Assembly (NCBI GenBank): GCA_030248215.1
Contig: JASANG010003648.1
Span: 1 to 64,000 of the forward strand
Direction: 5' to 3'
Source: Enoplolaimus lenunculus
Taxonomy: Eukaryota; Nematoda; Enoplea; Enoplida; Thoracostomopsidae
Length of the DNA: 64,000 nt
Shown one piece after another: positions 1 through 12,441 of the stretch; position 1 is the stretch's first letter, and each line of letters starts with the position of its first letter. A model generated the notes under the pieces. It saw only the letters and a program-made list of their open reading frames with translations. It ran no database searches and was not told where the DNA came from. Both the position numbers and the translations under genes were made by a program.

Positions 1-247
1 TGTGTCTGGTCAGGAAAACTGTTATTTCTTTTGCGTTTGATTTTGAAAAAATTAATTGAAATTAACCGTTCTTTTAAATTTTTAATCGTTTATGATGTTT
101 ATGGTTTAAGTCTTCATATAATGACGTAAGGTAGTATCCTATCTGTTTATTAATCATTGTGTGCTAAAGTTGTAATCGGCATCGGTTCGGCATCGGCTAA
201 ACTTCAAAATAAAAATCGGCATCGGCGAAAATTTTAGTATCGGCGGA
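1..247. mobile_element. Partial GCCGAT-family hAT MITE
   Basis: Cut by the window edge. It matches the inner and right part of the complete copy at 42844-43236, including the stretch ending in ATCGGCATCGGTTCGGCATC and the following AT-rich spacer. Confidence 0.7.
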
Positions 248-640
248 ACAGATGCAATTTAAAAAATACTGTTTCAGTCTATATCCACTTTCTGTACTGG
301 ACTTAAATTAAACCTGGTTTTGCTCCATCTATTTTTTCAGTCATAAGTAGGATCGATTGGGAATTAAAGACATGTTTACCATGCAGATGAAAAGCATGTA
401 ATGTTTGGGTTCGACATCAAGCTTGCTGATTTTTAAGCGAATGCTCTAATATTGCTTCAGGCATCCCACCGCTCCGTTGTTACTTGTCGACTGTATGTCG
501 ATTCTCGACATGAGTGTCAGGCCCGTATCCAGCACACCTTAACAGAGGTGCTAAACATTTCTCATGAGGGGCATACAAGGGTTTTCAATGACTGACTGAC
601 AAGTAATGTGAAAAATTGTCTAGGGGGATGTGATAAGTTG

Positions 641-1300
641 TGAGTCACGCCGCCTCAGAATCAACTACTGGGTTTTTCTGTTTTTATGCCTTATAAGAAC
701 CTCAACATTATACACATGCATCTTGGTTCTTCCATTTTTTACTGCTACTGCTTATGAAGGCACTACATATGCAGCAATTATTTTTACGGATGTGCAGCAT
801 CAGCATGAGCTCATATTTGCCACCACACATCCGCATGTCACATCCCCCGGTTTTTCTACAAAATCGTCCCTTGACCGCCAACTTATGTATTTTTTGGTTC
901 TTCCGCGGCAGTTTGCCATTGCGGTCCCATCGTGGTCACCATGTGATAAGTTGGGTAGACTAGGGTACGACAGTTTCTAGTTCTGAGTTCTAAGCAGCTG
1001 AAAATGAAGGACGCTCCCAGGAGGTTTTGAACTCGGTCTACAGATGTTCAGTCCAGCGCGCTATGCACTGAGCCACGCCGTCTCACTATCAACTGCTGAG
1101 TTTTTCTGTTATAAGAAGCTCAACATTATACACATTCATCTTGCTTTTTCCATGTTTTTACTGCTGCTGCATATGAAGGCACTACATATGCAGCAGTGAT
1201 TTTTGTGCAGCATCAGCATGAGGTTATTATTTATTGCCTCCATATATCCGCATGTCAAAACCAGCGTGCTACCGGATGACCCGCTCAGGCAAAAATCCAA
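641..1300 (-). repeat. Tandem SINE-like repeat with a tRNA-like head
   Basis: About 170 bp at 641-830 recurs at 1070-1240 (shared stretch from CACGCC[GC/GT]CTCA through the GCAGCATCAGCATGAG motif). Between them, read on the - strand from 1085 to 1009, is a tRNA-like head: an A-box-like TGGCTCAGTGCATAG (rc of 1061-1075) and a B-box-like GAGTTCAAAACC (rc of 1023-1034). The first four acceptor pairs (GACG/CGTC) are visible but the other stems are poor, so this is a tRNA-derived repeat and not a tRNA gene. Confidence 0.5.
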
Positions 1301-1691
1301 AAAATCGGACACTCATTCTTTATAATAAGGTCAAAAATTAGCAAAAAATCAAATGGTTTTTGCAAAAAGTTTCGTATTGTCATGTTGGCATCAGTGCGGC
1401 GAGTCGGAATATATCAATTTCGAAATTTTTCAAAAAAATGGGGAAAAAGTGAAATAATAAATTTTGAGAAAATGTTATTTTCTGATCTGTCACATCCGTT
1501 CTGAGCACGAAAAGACCAAAATTTTCCAGAAAAGCATATTTCGATTTTGATTAATTTTTCGCACGATAACGAAGGAGAGCCAAAAATTGGAATCCAGCTC
1601 CGGTATTTTGACTTGCCTTGTAGCTGCTCTTTTGAGGCAAAAATAGACTTTGAAAAGCAGTTTAAATGGCCTATAAACTATATGTGTAATA

Positions 1692-1970
1692 ATGGGTTCC
1701 AACAAGAACTAAATTTTACAGGAAAAGGAATTGAATTTCTTTGCAGGAACGATAACAGGAACCGGAATGTGAAGTAATTTTTATCACCAAATAACGGTTG
1801 GACATTTTAGATAACTTGCGAAAAAATTTCTTAAACGAATTTTCAGATATAAACAATTTGCCTCAAATCCGTAAAAATTCCGGTCCATGCATCTTTGAAT
1901 GCAGACACTGGAACAGGATTTGATTTTTTGCAGGAATTTCGGCCTGAATAAGAATTCCGGTAGAACCCTG
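1692..1970. mobile_element. Degraded MITE of the CAGGGTTCC family
   Basis: Starts ATGGGTTCCAAC and ends GGTAGAACCCTG, matching the ends of the copies at 41713 and 50550. Flanking duplications are not convincing, so the copy is old or its ends are eroded. It lies upstream of RPS16. Confidence 0.45.
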
Positions 1971-2160
1971 ATGTAAAGCTGCCTGTTTCAAAGTAATATG
2001 TATTGTTTTAAATTAGATGGAAATTGCGAAAAGCTTCACATTCGAATCATACGTATATTTATAAGTTTATGTTTTACTTGTTGTTTTCGGAGTAATATAT
2101 ATTGTCATTTTTTTAAGTTAATTACTATAAGACAATAGCAAGTAACATCTGTGTTTCGAC

Positions 2161-5100
2161 ATGACTAATGCAACGAAAAAACCAATAAAATCTGTTCAAG
2201 TGTTTGGAAGAAAGGTACGCACATTTGCTCCGAGTTTTGTGTTTAAACCAAATTAAACACTGCGTGCTGAAATGCACCCATATATACTTATTTGCGTAAT
2301 ATATGTAAAGTTTGGCTTGGGGCGTTTTGGATTTAGGCGCTTCTTCACAACGAGTTAACATCACAGAAATTCTTTATAAATTTTGTGGCTTATAGGTATT
2401 CAGCTCGACCTGAGGATTCCAAAAATATATAATTGTTAGCGTAATATGTTGTTGGGATTTGGGCGCTCTTTCGGCAGCAAGTTAAAAACCAATGAACTTG
2501 TTTTTTACGATTTTTTATTTTTCATTAAGAAGCAGCTTTGTAGGCATGTAACATTGAAAGAATTCTGTTTTGTACAATAGAGTCAAATTATATATTTTGA
2601 ATTCGCAGATCGAGCTTGTCACGAGTATACCAAAATTTTCGCAAAACATGCTCCTGATTTTTACCGCCTGGCGAAGAAGGCCACTAATTCGTTTGGTACA
2701 TGTTAGGGTAGGGTTCAACGAGATATTCGGCTCCGCCAAAAACAAACATACGGCTCCGGTATTATAACCTGCCGGATATTTGATCTGAAAATCTTCAAAA
2801 AATCCAATTTATAGTTTATTTTAATTGGATTTTGCAAGTTAATGTTACAGAGAAAGTTAGCAACAGTCAAAAATCTGTGCATTTAGCTTGTCGATTGGTA
2901 ATATTATAGTTCCATTGGTTCAATTTGTTCATTGGTAAAATTCAAAACACAAGTATTATAATCTGTTAGCATTTTTCTGTTACAAAAACCATGTGTACAC
3001 TAAATATCCAGCTCCTGCATGTTTTGGAATCCGGCGGAACCCTGGTACATGCTTATGAACAGTTGTTCATGTAGTAATTTGTTTCCAAATATCGTTTAGC
3101 GTTTTATATGCCATGTATGAAACCTGACTTTGGCTTGCATTTCACATACTGAATTGCTCGTGCGCGCAACAAAATTTATACCTTCTTGTTTCAGAAAACT
3201 GCTACGGCGGTAGCTTATTGCAAGCGTGGCCAAGGTCTTGTCAAGGTAAATGGTCGGCCGTTGGATCTTGTTGAACCCCAGATATTGCGATATAAACTAA
3301 AGGAGCCAATGTTGTTATTGGGAAAAGAGCGGTTTGCTGGAGTAGATATGCGTATTCGCGTCAAAGGTGGAGGCCACGTAGCGCAGATATACGGTAGGTT
3401 TGCGTCAACATTAACGGTTTGCTGAAAAAAATGACGAATTTGGGGAACCGGACGTATATATGTTCAGAAATCGGAATGTACAATTTTTCATTTTAACACT
3501 CGAGTTGACTAACTTTGACGATAAACCGGACAATCAGAATCCAGTGCTGAAATTAGATTGCTTTTAAACCTAATAATTAGTAAAATATTGTTAACAAAGT
3601 CACGAAGTAGTTATTGAGCGAAGCTAAATTTCGCGAAGCATTTTATGTTTTGTACTGAGGGTCGAAAGATGGATGTCCGTCCGTCTGTCCGTCCGAAAAG
3701 AATCTCAGGAACGGCTGAACCGATTTTGATAAACTTTGTTCTTTGAAAGCCAATAATCCTGGGGTGTTAACCTCGCATTGGAGTTTTAAAATGTTTACAA
3801 AACCGATAATTAAATAGTTAGCTAATAGTTAATTTGCATATTAGCTTAACTGACAAGAAATCTAGGACTTTTAAATTATTTCAATAATTAGGATTTGCTG
3901 AAGGTTTTTGGGTGCGATGAATCCGAATAAATTGTTTACAAACCTCAGAAACCGATAATTGAATGGTTAGCTAATAGCTAATTTGCATATTAGCTTAATT
4001 GACAAGAAATCTAGGACTTTTAAATTATTTCAATAATTATTAGGGTTTACTGAAGGTTTTTGGGTGCGAGGAATCTGAATAAATTGTTTACAAACGTCTA
4101 AAACCGAGAATTGAGTAGTTAGCTTAATTTGCATATAAGCATAATTGTGTAAGCCTAAATTAGGCGTTTTTACAATGTTTCACTAATTATTTGGGTTACA
4201 AGCAATGTAATTTCAGCAATAATGGGTTTTCGGGTGCGAAGAATCTGAATATATCGTCTACACCGCTTTAAAACCGATTATCGAATAGTTAGCTAATTTG
4301 CATATTTGCTTAATTGACAAGGCAAAATTAGGACTTTTTAAATTATTCCAATAATTATTAAGGTGGCTGAAGGTTTTTTTGGGTGCGAGGAATTTGAGGA
4401 AATTGCTTACAAACCTCCAAAACCGATAAATGACTAGTTAGCCAATAACTAATTTGCATATTACCTTAATTGCTTACGTGTGTTCGAGCTTCGCTCAATA
4501 AGTGTAGTCCCACTACGACTGGTATTAACTTATTATTACCAGCCGTAGTGGAACTACATATATTGAGAGAAGCTCGAACACAACTATTCATTTACCGGTT
4601 TTGGAGGTTTTTAAACAATTTATTCAGATTTGTCGCACCCAAAAACTCTTTAGTAACCCGAATAATAAGTGAAATATTGCAAAAACTCTTAATTTAGGCT
4701 TATCAATTATGCTATTATGCAAATTAGCTGTTAGCTAAATATTAAATTATCGATTTTGAAGGTTTGTATACCGCTAATCTGCAAATTAGCTATTAGCTAA
4801 TTATTCAATTATCCGTTTTAAATGTAACACAGCGAACTTAACTGCAATTCAATTCGGTCGGCACTCCGGGGAACACCTTCCTAAGTCCGTGGTTACCAAA
4901 GCAGGGAAAGCGCTATATTTCTCACAAAAAATATCACAGTGCACTCGCCAAATCAATTAAAGTCAATACTCCCGCGCCCAAAATAGAATACGTACACACT
5001 CTAGAACTTCTATGAATGTCGCAAACCTTTTGACGCAAAACTAATACGTACCACTATCACCCAAAAATGAAATAATAGAAGGAAAATATACGATTCCCTT

Positions 5101-8100
5101 ACAGGTTGTATTACTAATAGATCAATAAAACCACTGTTAATCGACAATTTCAATCCCTGGACAACTACCGCCAAAAATTTCTTCCAAGTTACTGCGAAAC
5201 TTCAACAAGATTTTTAGTTCAGCCCAGTAGCAACAGGTTCCCAGAAATTAATTAGTACGTTTGTATCACACAAACACTAGACCAATATCACGCAATTTCT
5301 CTCGAATACACGATCCCGTTCTCTTTAAATATAAAATAGACAGATATGGTACCTTTACAGGACCAGAACTTTTCGTACACAACTCAAAATCTGCGCGGCT
5401 CACAATTAAAACACTCGGCAATACCTACTCTTTAGGTATATCAACAAAAAAATTACCATCGCAAACTTTAACAGCTTAACTATACGCCAAAATTTCTCGT
5501 CGAAACGCGCACCCAAAATTTCAGTACAAAATACACACGCGTTACTCTTGTTTCGTCAATTCAAATCAATTCTCTAAATCGTCCAGATCAGAAGCGCCTC
5601 TTACAAGTAAAATTAAAACAAGTGAACCTTAACAGCCGCGTAATCAAGTACAGATATTCAAGCAAACCGGCACTAGTAAAACCTCGATACAATCCAACAG
5701 CATTTCCCCAAACACCTTCTCTCTCTCGACGACTAGTGCCAAGCGCTTATATACGCGCTATTTTAAAGGTTAATTAATAGATGAAAAATTATGGGATCTT
5801 TACAGATTCTGCGCATATCATTGATCTCGAGATTAAACAAGGTTTTCTCAAAAATTTTGCAAGTAAAATTCACTAAAAAGTTGTTTTGTCGTCGAGCCTA
5901 AGTTTTTAGAACAGTTTTTGAACTTTCAAAACCCCTAAAAACTCTAAAATTTTATGTTTTGACACAAATCCCTTAGTTTTAAAACAAAATTTTCCTCGAT
6001 AAATTCTCTGAATTTCATAAAAACCCACTATTTTGACTTCTCAGGGGCTTTCGAGTGTGTTTAAATTCTAAGAATTACCATTTTCTAAAATTGTTCAAAA
6101 GGGCTAATCGATTGTAATTTAAGAAAAAAATTCATTCTGCGCAAATATAAGCATCCACACTTTTATAATCACTATCCGTAAGGAGGCCATAATTTTAAAT
6201 CCTGCAGTCACAGTAATTACTAACTAAAACCATATCTCCCACCCCAATCTTTAGGTAGCAACGCAAAAAATCAAATCCTGCTTATCGTAAACAATTTGCA
6301 CAGAACCCGCATAACAAAGACATAGGGGCGAAAGGCTAACTCCCCCAGCACAGAAATTTTTACAATCCATATAAAAGGATTAAAGCGTTATGATCGCCAA
6401 GTATCTGAGCCAAGTGAAATCTATGCATGCCCCTCCCAGGACTCGTTTGAACCCAAACCCACAGAAGGTTTGTCTAGCGACGGGCATGTATTGCACGCAA
6501 TCAATATTTATTGCACAGCCGGCTGAACTATGGGGACCGCTCAGGCACTCGGCCAACCAATAGGTTCAAAATAAAAATTCTGCACTACGACTTAATAAAA
6601 ACTGCATTTGACTGCATACGCTCTTCACTATCTGTTTTTTCCAGTCCAATACGCATCCCACGCCCCCTTCAGAAATTACCGGGTCCGCAATCGTATTTTT
6701 ATTTATTACACTACACAAAAAATACACCTCAAAACGCACCTCTGAATGCACAATATATATACATATACAAAAAACACATACATATTGCACACGTACACTC
6801 ATATAGAATTTCAGGTTGCAGCATGTAAAGGGGGTGCCGTAAATATAAGCAACCCGGGGGCATCATAATTTTTTATGACTGCTAGTTCAGTTTAAAAATA
6901 TGAGAAAAATAATTTTGTAGGGGAACAAATAAAAAAATTTACGCCCCTTCTTCAGTAGTTCTGGCCGTCATGCTACATAAAGGTTTGAAGACAAATTATT
7001 CAGATTCCTCGCACCCAAAAACCCTTTGTTGCTGAAATTAGATTGCTTGTAAGTGGAACCTAATAATTAGTGAAATCCGTCTCTTAAAAGTCCCAATTTA
7101 GGCTAAACCAATTATGCAAATTAGCCTGTAGCTAATAAACGGCTTAAAATGTTAAAACGCCAATGCGAAGTTAACACCTAGGATACAGACTTTCAAACAA
7201 AGAAGGTTTATCGAAATCGATTCTGCGGTTACTGAGATTCTTCTCCGACATACAGACAGACGGTCATCCACCTTTCGACCCCCGAGCACAAAATATAAAA
7301 CGCCTCGTCAAACTCCGAGCTTCGCTCAACTAAGGATGTGCCGATACAAAATTTTTTCCGATGCTGATTCTTATTCAAAAAATTTTGCCAATGGCGATTC
7401 CGATTCCAGCTTTAGTACACCATGCTTAGTATACAGATAGGATACTACATTACATCATTATGCGAAGATTAAAAACCTAACAACCATAAACGATTATTTA
7501 CGTTCGTCTGATCGGTAATGGAGCATCTACGTTATAACGCTTGCGCAGATGCAAAAAATGTCCAGTTTACCCCTACAAAGAGAGTACGTTTTACAATTGT
7601 AGCTAGAGTATCTGGACATAAATAATGGTGTGCTTAGATAGTGGTGTTTGTCCGCAGTCTGTCGTAAGGGACTCGGACAAAACACAATGCGTTTTTTGGG
7701 CTGTATGGACATTTTAAGGTATGTGCAGAAATGCAGATATTGTTATAGCGTTTTATTGGAAATGTGCGAAGTTTGCGTATATACACGCAGACAGTTTTGT
7801 TTAAATAGTCCCTTCGGAGGGACTCAGTAAATTTGTACACTGCGCATATGGCATAGGGACAAAAACATGTTATTGCCGTAAGGTTAAGACAAATATAAGC
7901 TTCCAAACTGGCTATGTTTATTGTCGGTACTCTGTAAGGATAAGTTATTCGCGTAAAGACCTACTGTCTTAGCCCACTCTGTTCACACAACGTTGATCCT
8001 CGGCGGGACAGGACAATTTTTTACTTTTTCGCGAGCGTTATAACGTGGATGCTTCATAATGACCAGCGCATGTTTTATTTGATTCTTCAATTTCAGATAA

Positions 8101-8378
8101 ACTAAGGTCTGGCTGTTGTCTTTGGTTCAATTTAAAATAGCACTTTTGCTGTCGTATCATTCAGCTGCAATTACTTATTTTTAGCTATTCGTCAAGCAAT
8201 TTCGAAGGCTTTGGTTGCATATTATCAAAAATACGAAGATGAAGCAAGTAAAAAAGAAATGAAAGACTTGTTGGTTTCATACGACAGAAGCCTACTTGTA
8301 GCAGATCCGAGAAGATGTGAATCCAAGAAATTTGACGGTCCTGGAGCCAGGGCAAAGTACCAAAAATCATATCGTTAA
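2161..8378 (+). CDS. RPS16: 40S ribosomal protein S16 (uS9), three exons
   Basis: Structural protein of the small ribosomal subunit; the C-terminal tail of this family reaches the decoding region. CDS exons are 2161-2214, 3195-3393 and 8185-8378. All introns are GT-AG and phases match (0, then 1). The product is 148 residues; animal S16 is about 146. Exon 1 encodes [18 protein letters not shown], exon 2 continues [20 protein letters not shown] and includes [12 protein letters not shown] and [11 protein letters not shown], and exon 3 ends with the family's invariant basic tail ([13 protein letters not shown], then TAA). Intron 1 is 980 bp and intron 2 is 4,791 bp, long for a ribosomal protein gene because both hold transposons. 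It looks intact and functional. No promoter motif could be fixed upstream. Confidence 0.97.
2704..3044. mobile_element. hAT-like MITE (CAGGGTTCC family) in RPS16 intron 1
   Basis: A 341-bp non-coding element starting TAGGGTAGGGTTCAACG and ending GGCGGAACCCTG. It is flanked by GTACATGT (2696-2703) and GTACATGC (3045-3052), an 8-bp target duplication with one mismatch. Related complete copies lie at 41713-42041 and 50550-50899. Confidence 0.7.
3613..4581. mobile_element. ATTGAGCGAAGCT inverted-repeat element, subrepeated, with a head-to-head palindrome
   Basis: Lies in RPS16 intron 2. Core 3613-4499 is bounded by ATTGAGCGAAGCT and AGCTTCGCTCAAT. Near the left end is a CGTCCGTCTGTCCGTCC run followed by AACGGCTGAACCGATTTTGA. 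The body is about four degenerate units of roughly 150-170 bp, each carrying TTAGCTAATTTGCATATTAGC and GGGTGCGAGGAATCTGAATAA. At 4479-4581 the right end meets an inverted partner, forming a near-perfect hairpin of about 45-bp arms. Relatives are at 6977-7329, 39541-40688 and 51012-51639. No coding capacity seen. Confidence 0.65.
4582..6976. other. RPS16 intron 2, unassigned sequence
   Basis: To about 4850 this is the inverted partner of the preceding element (GCAAATTAGCTATTAGC). From 4850 to 6976 I see no gene, no recognisable protein frame and no clear repeat ends, only AT-rich sequence with a short dinucleotide-like TATATATACATATAC stretch near 6750. Confidence 0.4.
6977..7329. mobile_element. 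Truncated copy of the ATTGAGCGAAGCT element, opposite orientation
   Basis: Carries the reverse complement of the family's left end: a cagacagacgg run, CACCTTTCGACCCCCGAG, and a terminal GAGCTTCGCTCAAC. It ends one base before the next repeat at 7331. Confidence 0.6.
7331..7505. mobile_element. Truncated GCCGAT-family hAT MITE
   Basis: Begins TAAGGATGTGCCGATAC and follows the copy at 38067 through the AAACGATTAT stretch before similarity stops. The right part is missing. Confidence 0.6.
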
Positions 8379-8396
8379 TTGGAAAGTGCTATTTAC

Positions 8397-8616
8397 CAGG
8401 GTGTAAACGGATAGTAAAAATCGGAAACGGTGAGTGATCAAAATAAAGGAAATAGAAAACGGATATTAAAGTATAAAAGTCTCAAAAATGTTTATTTTTC
8501 TGCTAATACGATAAAGGCGTGCAAATATTCACCAGGTTTTCTAAAATTTTTAATTGTAGTTATTTAACAGAAACGGACACCTGTTTTACCGGAAACTGAT
8601 ATCCGGTTATACCCTG
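8397..8616. mobile_element. MITE starting 18 bp after the RPS16 stop codon
   Basis: A 220-bp element with inverted ends CAGGGTGTAAACGGATA and TATCCGGTTATACCCTG. No flanking duplication is evident. It contains the first AATAAA after the RPS16 stop, so the transcript end may lie inside it. Confidence 0.6.
8442..8447 (+). promoter_or_regulatory. Candidate RPS16 polyadenylation signal (AATAAA)
   Basis: The first AATAAA downstream of the RPS16 stop, 64 bp after it and inside the MITE at 8397-8616. Use is inferred from position only. Confidence 0.4.
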
Positions 8617-10550
8617 CCACACGCATGTTGCTACATATGTGGTAGTGTTGTTGCTTGTTAAGTAAATCGTTTATGTGCTGTCACCTGGTATGAGCGATAG
8701 CCACGGTTTGCTAAGCATTATTTTATTGGCACCAGCGTTAAATGCAAGGTACATCAAGAAAATAGACCGAAACGGACATTACTATACATTATAACTGGAG
8801 TTTAAGCTTCGAAGAGAAGTTAAACTTGCGCTAATAAAATATTAGAAACTTATAATACATCGCGGTAGCAGTAACCATTTGGGTATCAGAACTAAAGCCA
8901 GAGAGTGATCTGGGGTTCTAGCCTCCGGTAATCCAGGTTCTAAACCCTTTCAATTAAAAATTGTGGCTAGACGCTTGCATGTAACTGTGGTATCTTTACG
9001 TTTAGTTTAACTCGGGTATATTTGGCTTTCAGTCAACTTGTTTCCATTCATATTTACTGTCAGAAACGTTTTTATGATTCAGTATGAATTGAATATATTT
9101 ACATACCAATTTTTCCGCAACCTAGCATTTATTTTTTATATACTGCAGGGTACAACTGGAGGTCTGTCTCCGGCTCCGGTACAATTTTTACTCGAGGTTC
9201 CGGCAATAGTAAAGTTTTGCATAATTTTGCAAAATTTATCGGTTAGCGCATTTCGTTTTACTTTTGTCACAATTTTCAGGAAAGAATTTCATAAATTTCG
9301 CAGAAAATTAGCGTAAAACCGAATAACTTAACAACATATCGCAGGTTTTGGCTAAAATTAATTAACCATCCCATCATTGTTACGTACTAATTTCGCCTCA
9401 CCTCCGCATCGTCTGTCAATGGACCCTCTAGTCTATGCGCAAATCTAAGCCTACACCTAAACTTCAGCCCAAAAAACGTAGGCTCATGTTTAAGCCGAAA
9501 CCTGAGCCTAAAACCTAAACTTCTGAATAGCCTAAGCTTTTGGGAAATTTGTATATTACCCGGGTAATTAGAATTTTTTTAAATTAAGATATTACTCAGC
9601 AAGTTAGGAGGGACCTGTTCTATACATGGTCCAATTTGTGTCACTTTTGGCTGTTTTTATATGCGGAAATGTATGAATATGTGCCAAAATTTAACATGTT
9701 TCACATGTGTGCATCCCCTCGCCAGAAATTTCTGGATCCGCCACTAACGTACAATGCTGTGCATCACCGGAAGCACTGTTCCCCAAAGCACGTCAATTTA
9801 CTCAATTTCTACATAGCATCGCATAATAATTTATAAACACATTTTTTAACTTGCGGTGCCGGATGTCGCCGCATGTCTTGGTTTTTCTATAAGCAAAAGT
9901 AATTTCAAAATTAACGGTAAATTAGGTCCGAATTCAACTCAATGTGTTGCTTTTGCACAGGATACACGAAAAAATTCTTAACTGTTTAAATCCTGGTTCC
10001 GCAGTAGTCCATTTATAAAGTCACAAAAAATGAAGTATATAAGTATTCAAGTTTTAAAAACAAAAATTTAATTGAAACCATTAGCAAAGGTTTATGAGGA
10101 GCCAAATCGGCATTATATTTCGCAGGGTACAACCGGAGGTCTGCTCCAGCAGAAATCGGGCTACGGCTTGTAGGTGGCTGTGCCACACTCATATTATATA
10201 TTTCAACCTAAAAACTAAAACAAATCTAAACCACATCCTAAACCACACCTTAACGGAGTCACCGGCTCCGCCTAGTCTCTCTTAGAACTTGAGTTAGGCT
10301 TAGGCGTTGCTAAACGGCGCAGGAAATTTATAAATCTATTCCTGGCAGCTGCGTCCGCAAGGTATCAGTACTCAGGGGGCCTGCGTGGCCATTTAATAAA
10401 TATTTTTGCTGGCTTAAAGTGCCAAAGCACTTAGCTAGGGGGTAATGGGGGTTTATGTTGTTGTTGTTGTTATGGGTTTATTGTAATGTGATTTTAGGTG
10501 TCCTTAAGGTGTCTAGGACTCCCGGGACACCGAAATATGCAAATCAGCTC

Positions 10551-10584
10551 AATATGGAGGCTGGGGTTAGCCAGCCTCCATATT
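10551..10584. repeat. Perfect hairpin, 14-bp stem, 6-nt loop
   Basis: AATATGGAGGCTGG, then loop GGTTAG, then its exact reverse complement. It is not followed by a Helitron-type CTRR end or by a T-run. Confidence 0.6.
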
Positions 10585-10836
10585 CCTATTAGATTTTCAA
10601 CTTACGGGATGCAGCGGTTTCTTTTTACGTGCGAGTTATCTGTTTGAATTGGTTAAATTTTTTGCGGTTATTGGAATTTGAGTGATTTGCGGGCAATACT
10701 GGGATACTTGGATACAGGCTTTACTTGGAATATCAGTCACGGTAGCTCCAATGTGAGCACGGTGAAACCGGCATAACCAGGGATTCGTTGACGGAAGCGC
10801 ATAGCGCGGAGCCTTCGAGTAGTACCATGGGAAACC

Positions 10837-10875
10837 GGGGTTACTTGGGGGTATGTGTTAGGGGATTCTTGGGGG
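10837..10875 (+). other. Potential G-quadruplex tract
   Basis: Four runs of 4-5 G separated by 6, 9 and 6 bases, within a G-rich stretch that extends to about 10980. It meets a relaxed quadruplex rule; the 9-base loop exceeds the strict 7-base limit. Confidence 0.5.
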
Positions 10876-12241
10876 ATATATTTGGGAATTGTTCTGGGGT
10901 TGCCGATTCTAGCGGGGCTAGTTTCGACGGTTTACTTGGGGATTTCTTGGGGTTTTTGTACTGTTATTTGGGGGACTTACGGAGTATCCGGAGTTTGTCA
11001 CGTTAAAGTTACATTTGTTTTGTACAGTGTGAGCTTGTGACTTCGAATAACAGGGTTAAGTTATCGTAGTTGACGTGCGGAAATCACCTAACAAAAGAAC
11101 TTTCGGCACTTTCGGAAAATATAAGGTCGGCAGCATAAGCATATTACTCGTTTACTTGTTGTATTCGGTACTCGTGCTTTATTGAATATATATAGCTTTA
11201 ATTCGGTGTCGGGGGGAATAAAAACGAAAACGACTGCAGTTATTGAACCAGAGCGATATAAGCGTCATTGGAAACGGACCTGAAACGCGGAGTTGGTGGT
11301 TTCAACTCATAGCCGAAATCACGAACTATTCACTCGGTTTCGGTAGAATTTTTGACGGAGGTTCCGGCAACTTCGGTAGTAAAGCGGGTCCTGAAGATTT
11401 GGACCAATATCACTTTAAGAAGAGTAAACAACCGAACATATTCCTAAGTTTAAGCCTCCTTAGCGTAATAAACACAAGTCTAAACTGAAGCAAGCATAAT
11501 CCCAAGCAAAAAAAATAGTCTAAAACTTAAGCCCTCTATAGCGAGCAATCTAGTGAGAAAGCGGGCACTAGCGCATCCCTAGCCGGTGGGCGGGCGTACG
11601 CCCCCCTCGGAATTTTTTTGTGATGAAATGCTAAGGTACGTGGTTCTTTCTTCTGGGTACGAAAAACGACTCGCGTTAAAGGGAAGGGTGGCATTCGATT
11701 ATTGTACATTCTACGCTTATAACAATCAGCTTGTGGGTGAAGGTATACTTCCTTTACAGATCAGGTTAAATAAAACAAGTGCTTAAGAAACAAAAATTTA
11801 GGTTCGGATGTTAAAAAATGCCAAATCGAGTTTCGGATATCCGAGATATGAAAAAATATCCGACGCTCATTGCCCATCACTACATATGACAGTGTTGAGC
11901 AAGAAGAAGAAAAAAGTTTTTATAAAGAGAAATGTTTTCAAGATCATTCTGAAATAAAATGAAAACTTCTGACAGTGTCTGTGATTGGAAAAAGACCAAT
12001 GTGAAACAGCTCTATATTTAACAATAACAATGCGAAGAATTTGGTTGTATATTCTGACTCAGGTTTCAGTAGGTACAGAATTTCTCTGCGTCAGCTCTAG
12101 CTACTTTTGCGGTGGTACAATTCAAATTATTCAAAAAAATTTGGCCCATATATACCTTACTGCTGTCTCAAATCCCACCGTCTCAGTTAAAAATTTTAAT
12201 ACCTCTTGTTTGTGGTGGGATTTTGTGATTTCAATAGAATT

Positions 12242-12440
12242 CATTGCAAGCAATTCCTTTGGCTTAGTCTTAGGCTTTTTGTATAGGATTAGGCAATCCT
12301 TTCGCTTAAGATTAGGTCAAGCAATAGGAAGGCTCAGTCTTAGGCTTAGGATTAGGCAAGGATCCGTCTTAGGCTTACGTGAGAACTTGGTCTTTAGGCG
12401 TAGGATCTGGCGTAATGCCTGAGATGTCTTAGCCTTATGT
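12242..12440. repeat. Degenerate TTAGGC-like tract
   Basis: Dense TTAGGC, TTAGGCTT and ATTAGGCAA words with no perfect array. The hexamer equals the canonical nematode telomere repeat, but it is too degenerate to be called telomeric. Confidence 0.5.
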
Positions 12441-12441
12441 C

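Larger units (their letters stand above)
8617..12241. other. Intergenic repeat-rich stretch
   Basis: No gene recognised. Two left ends of one repeat family (CAGGGTACAACYGGAGGTCTG) start at 9146 and 10123; a third is at 53793. Short CTAAGCCTAA-like tracts lie near 9440-9540. A CTGGATCCGCCACTA motif at 9740, typical of some hAT termini, is present without a partner. A (GTT)n run is at 10457. A perfect 14-bp-stem hairpin is at 10551-10584. A relic at 11770-11885 ends TTGCCCATCACTA and is the inverse of 58246-58420. Confidence 0.45.

Noticed and set aside
10551-10590. Helitron 3' end
   Set aside because: The hairpin is good but is followed by CTATTAG and not a CTRR terminus, and no 5' TC end or helicase is seen.
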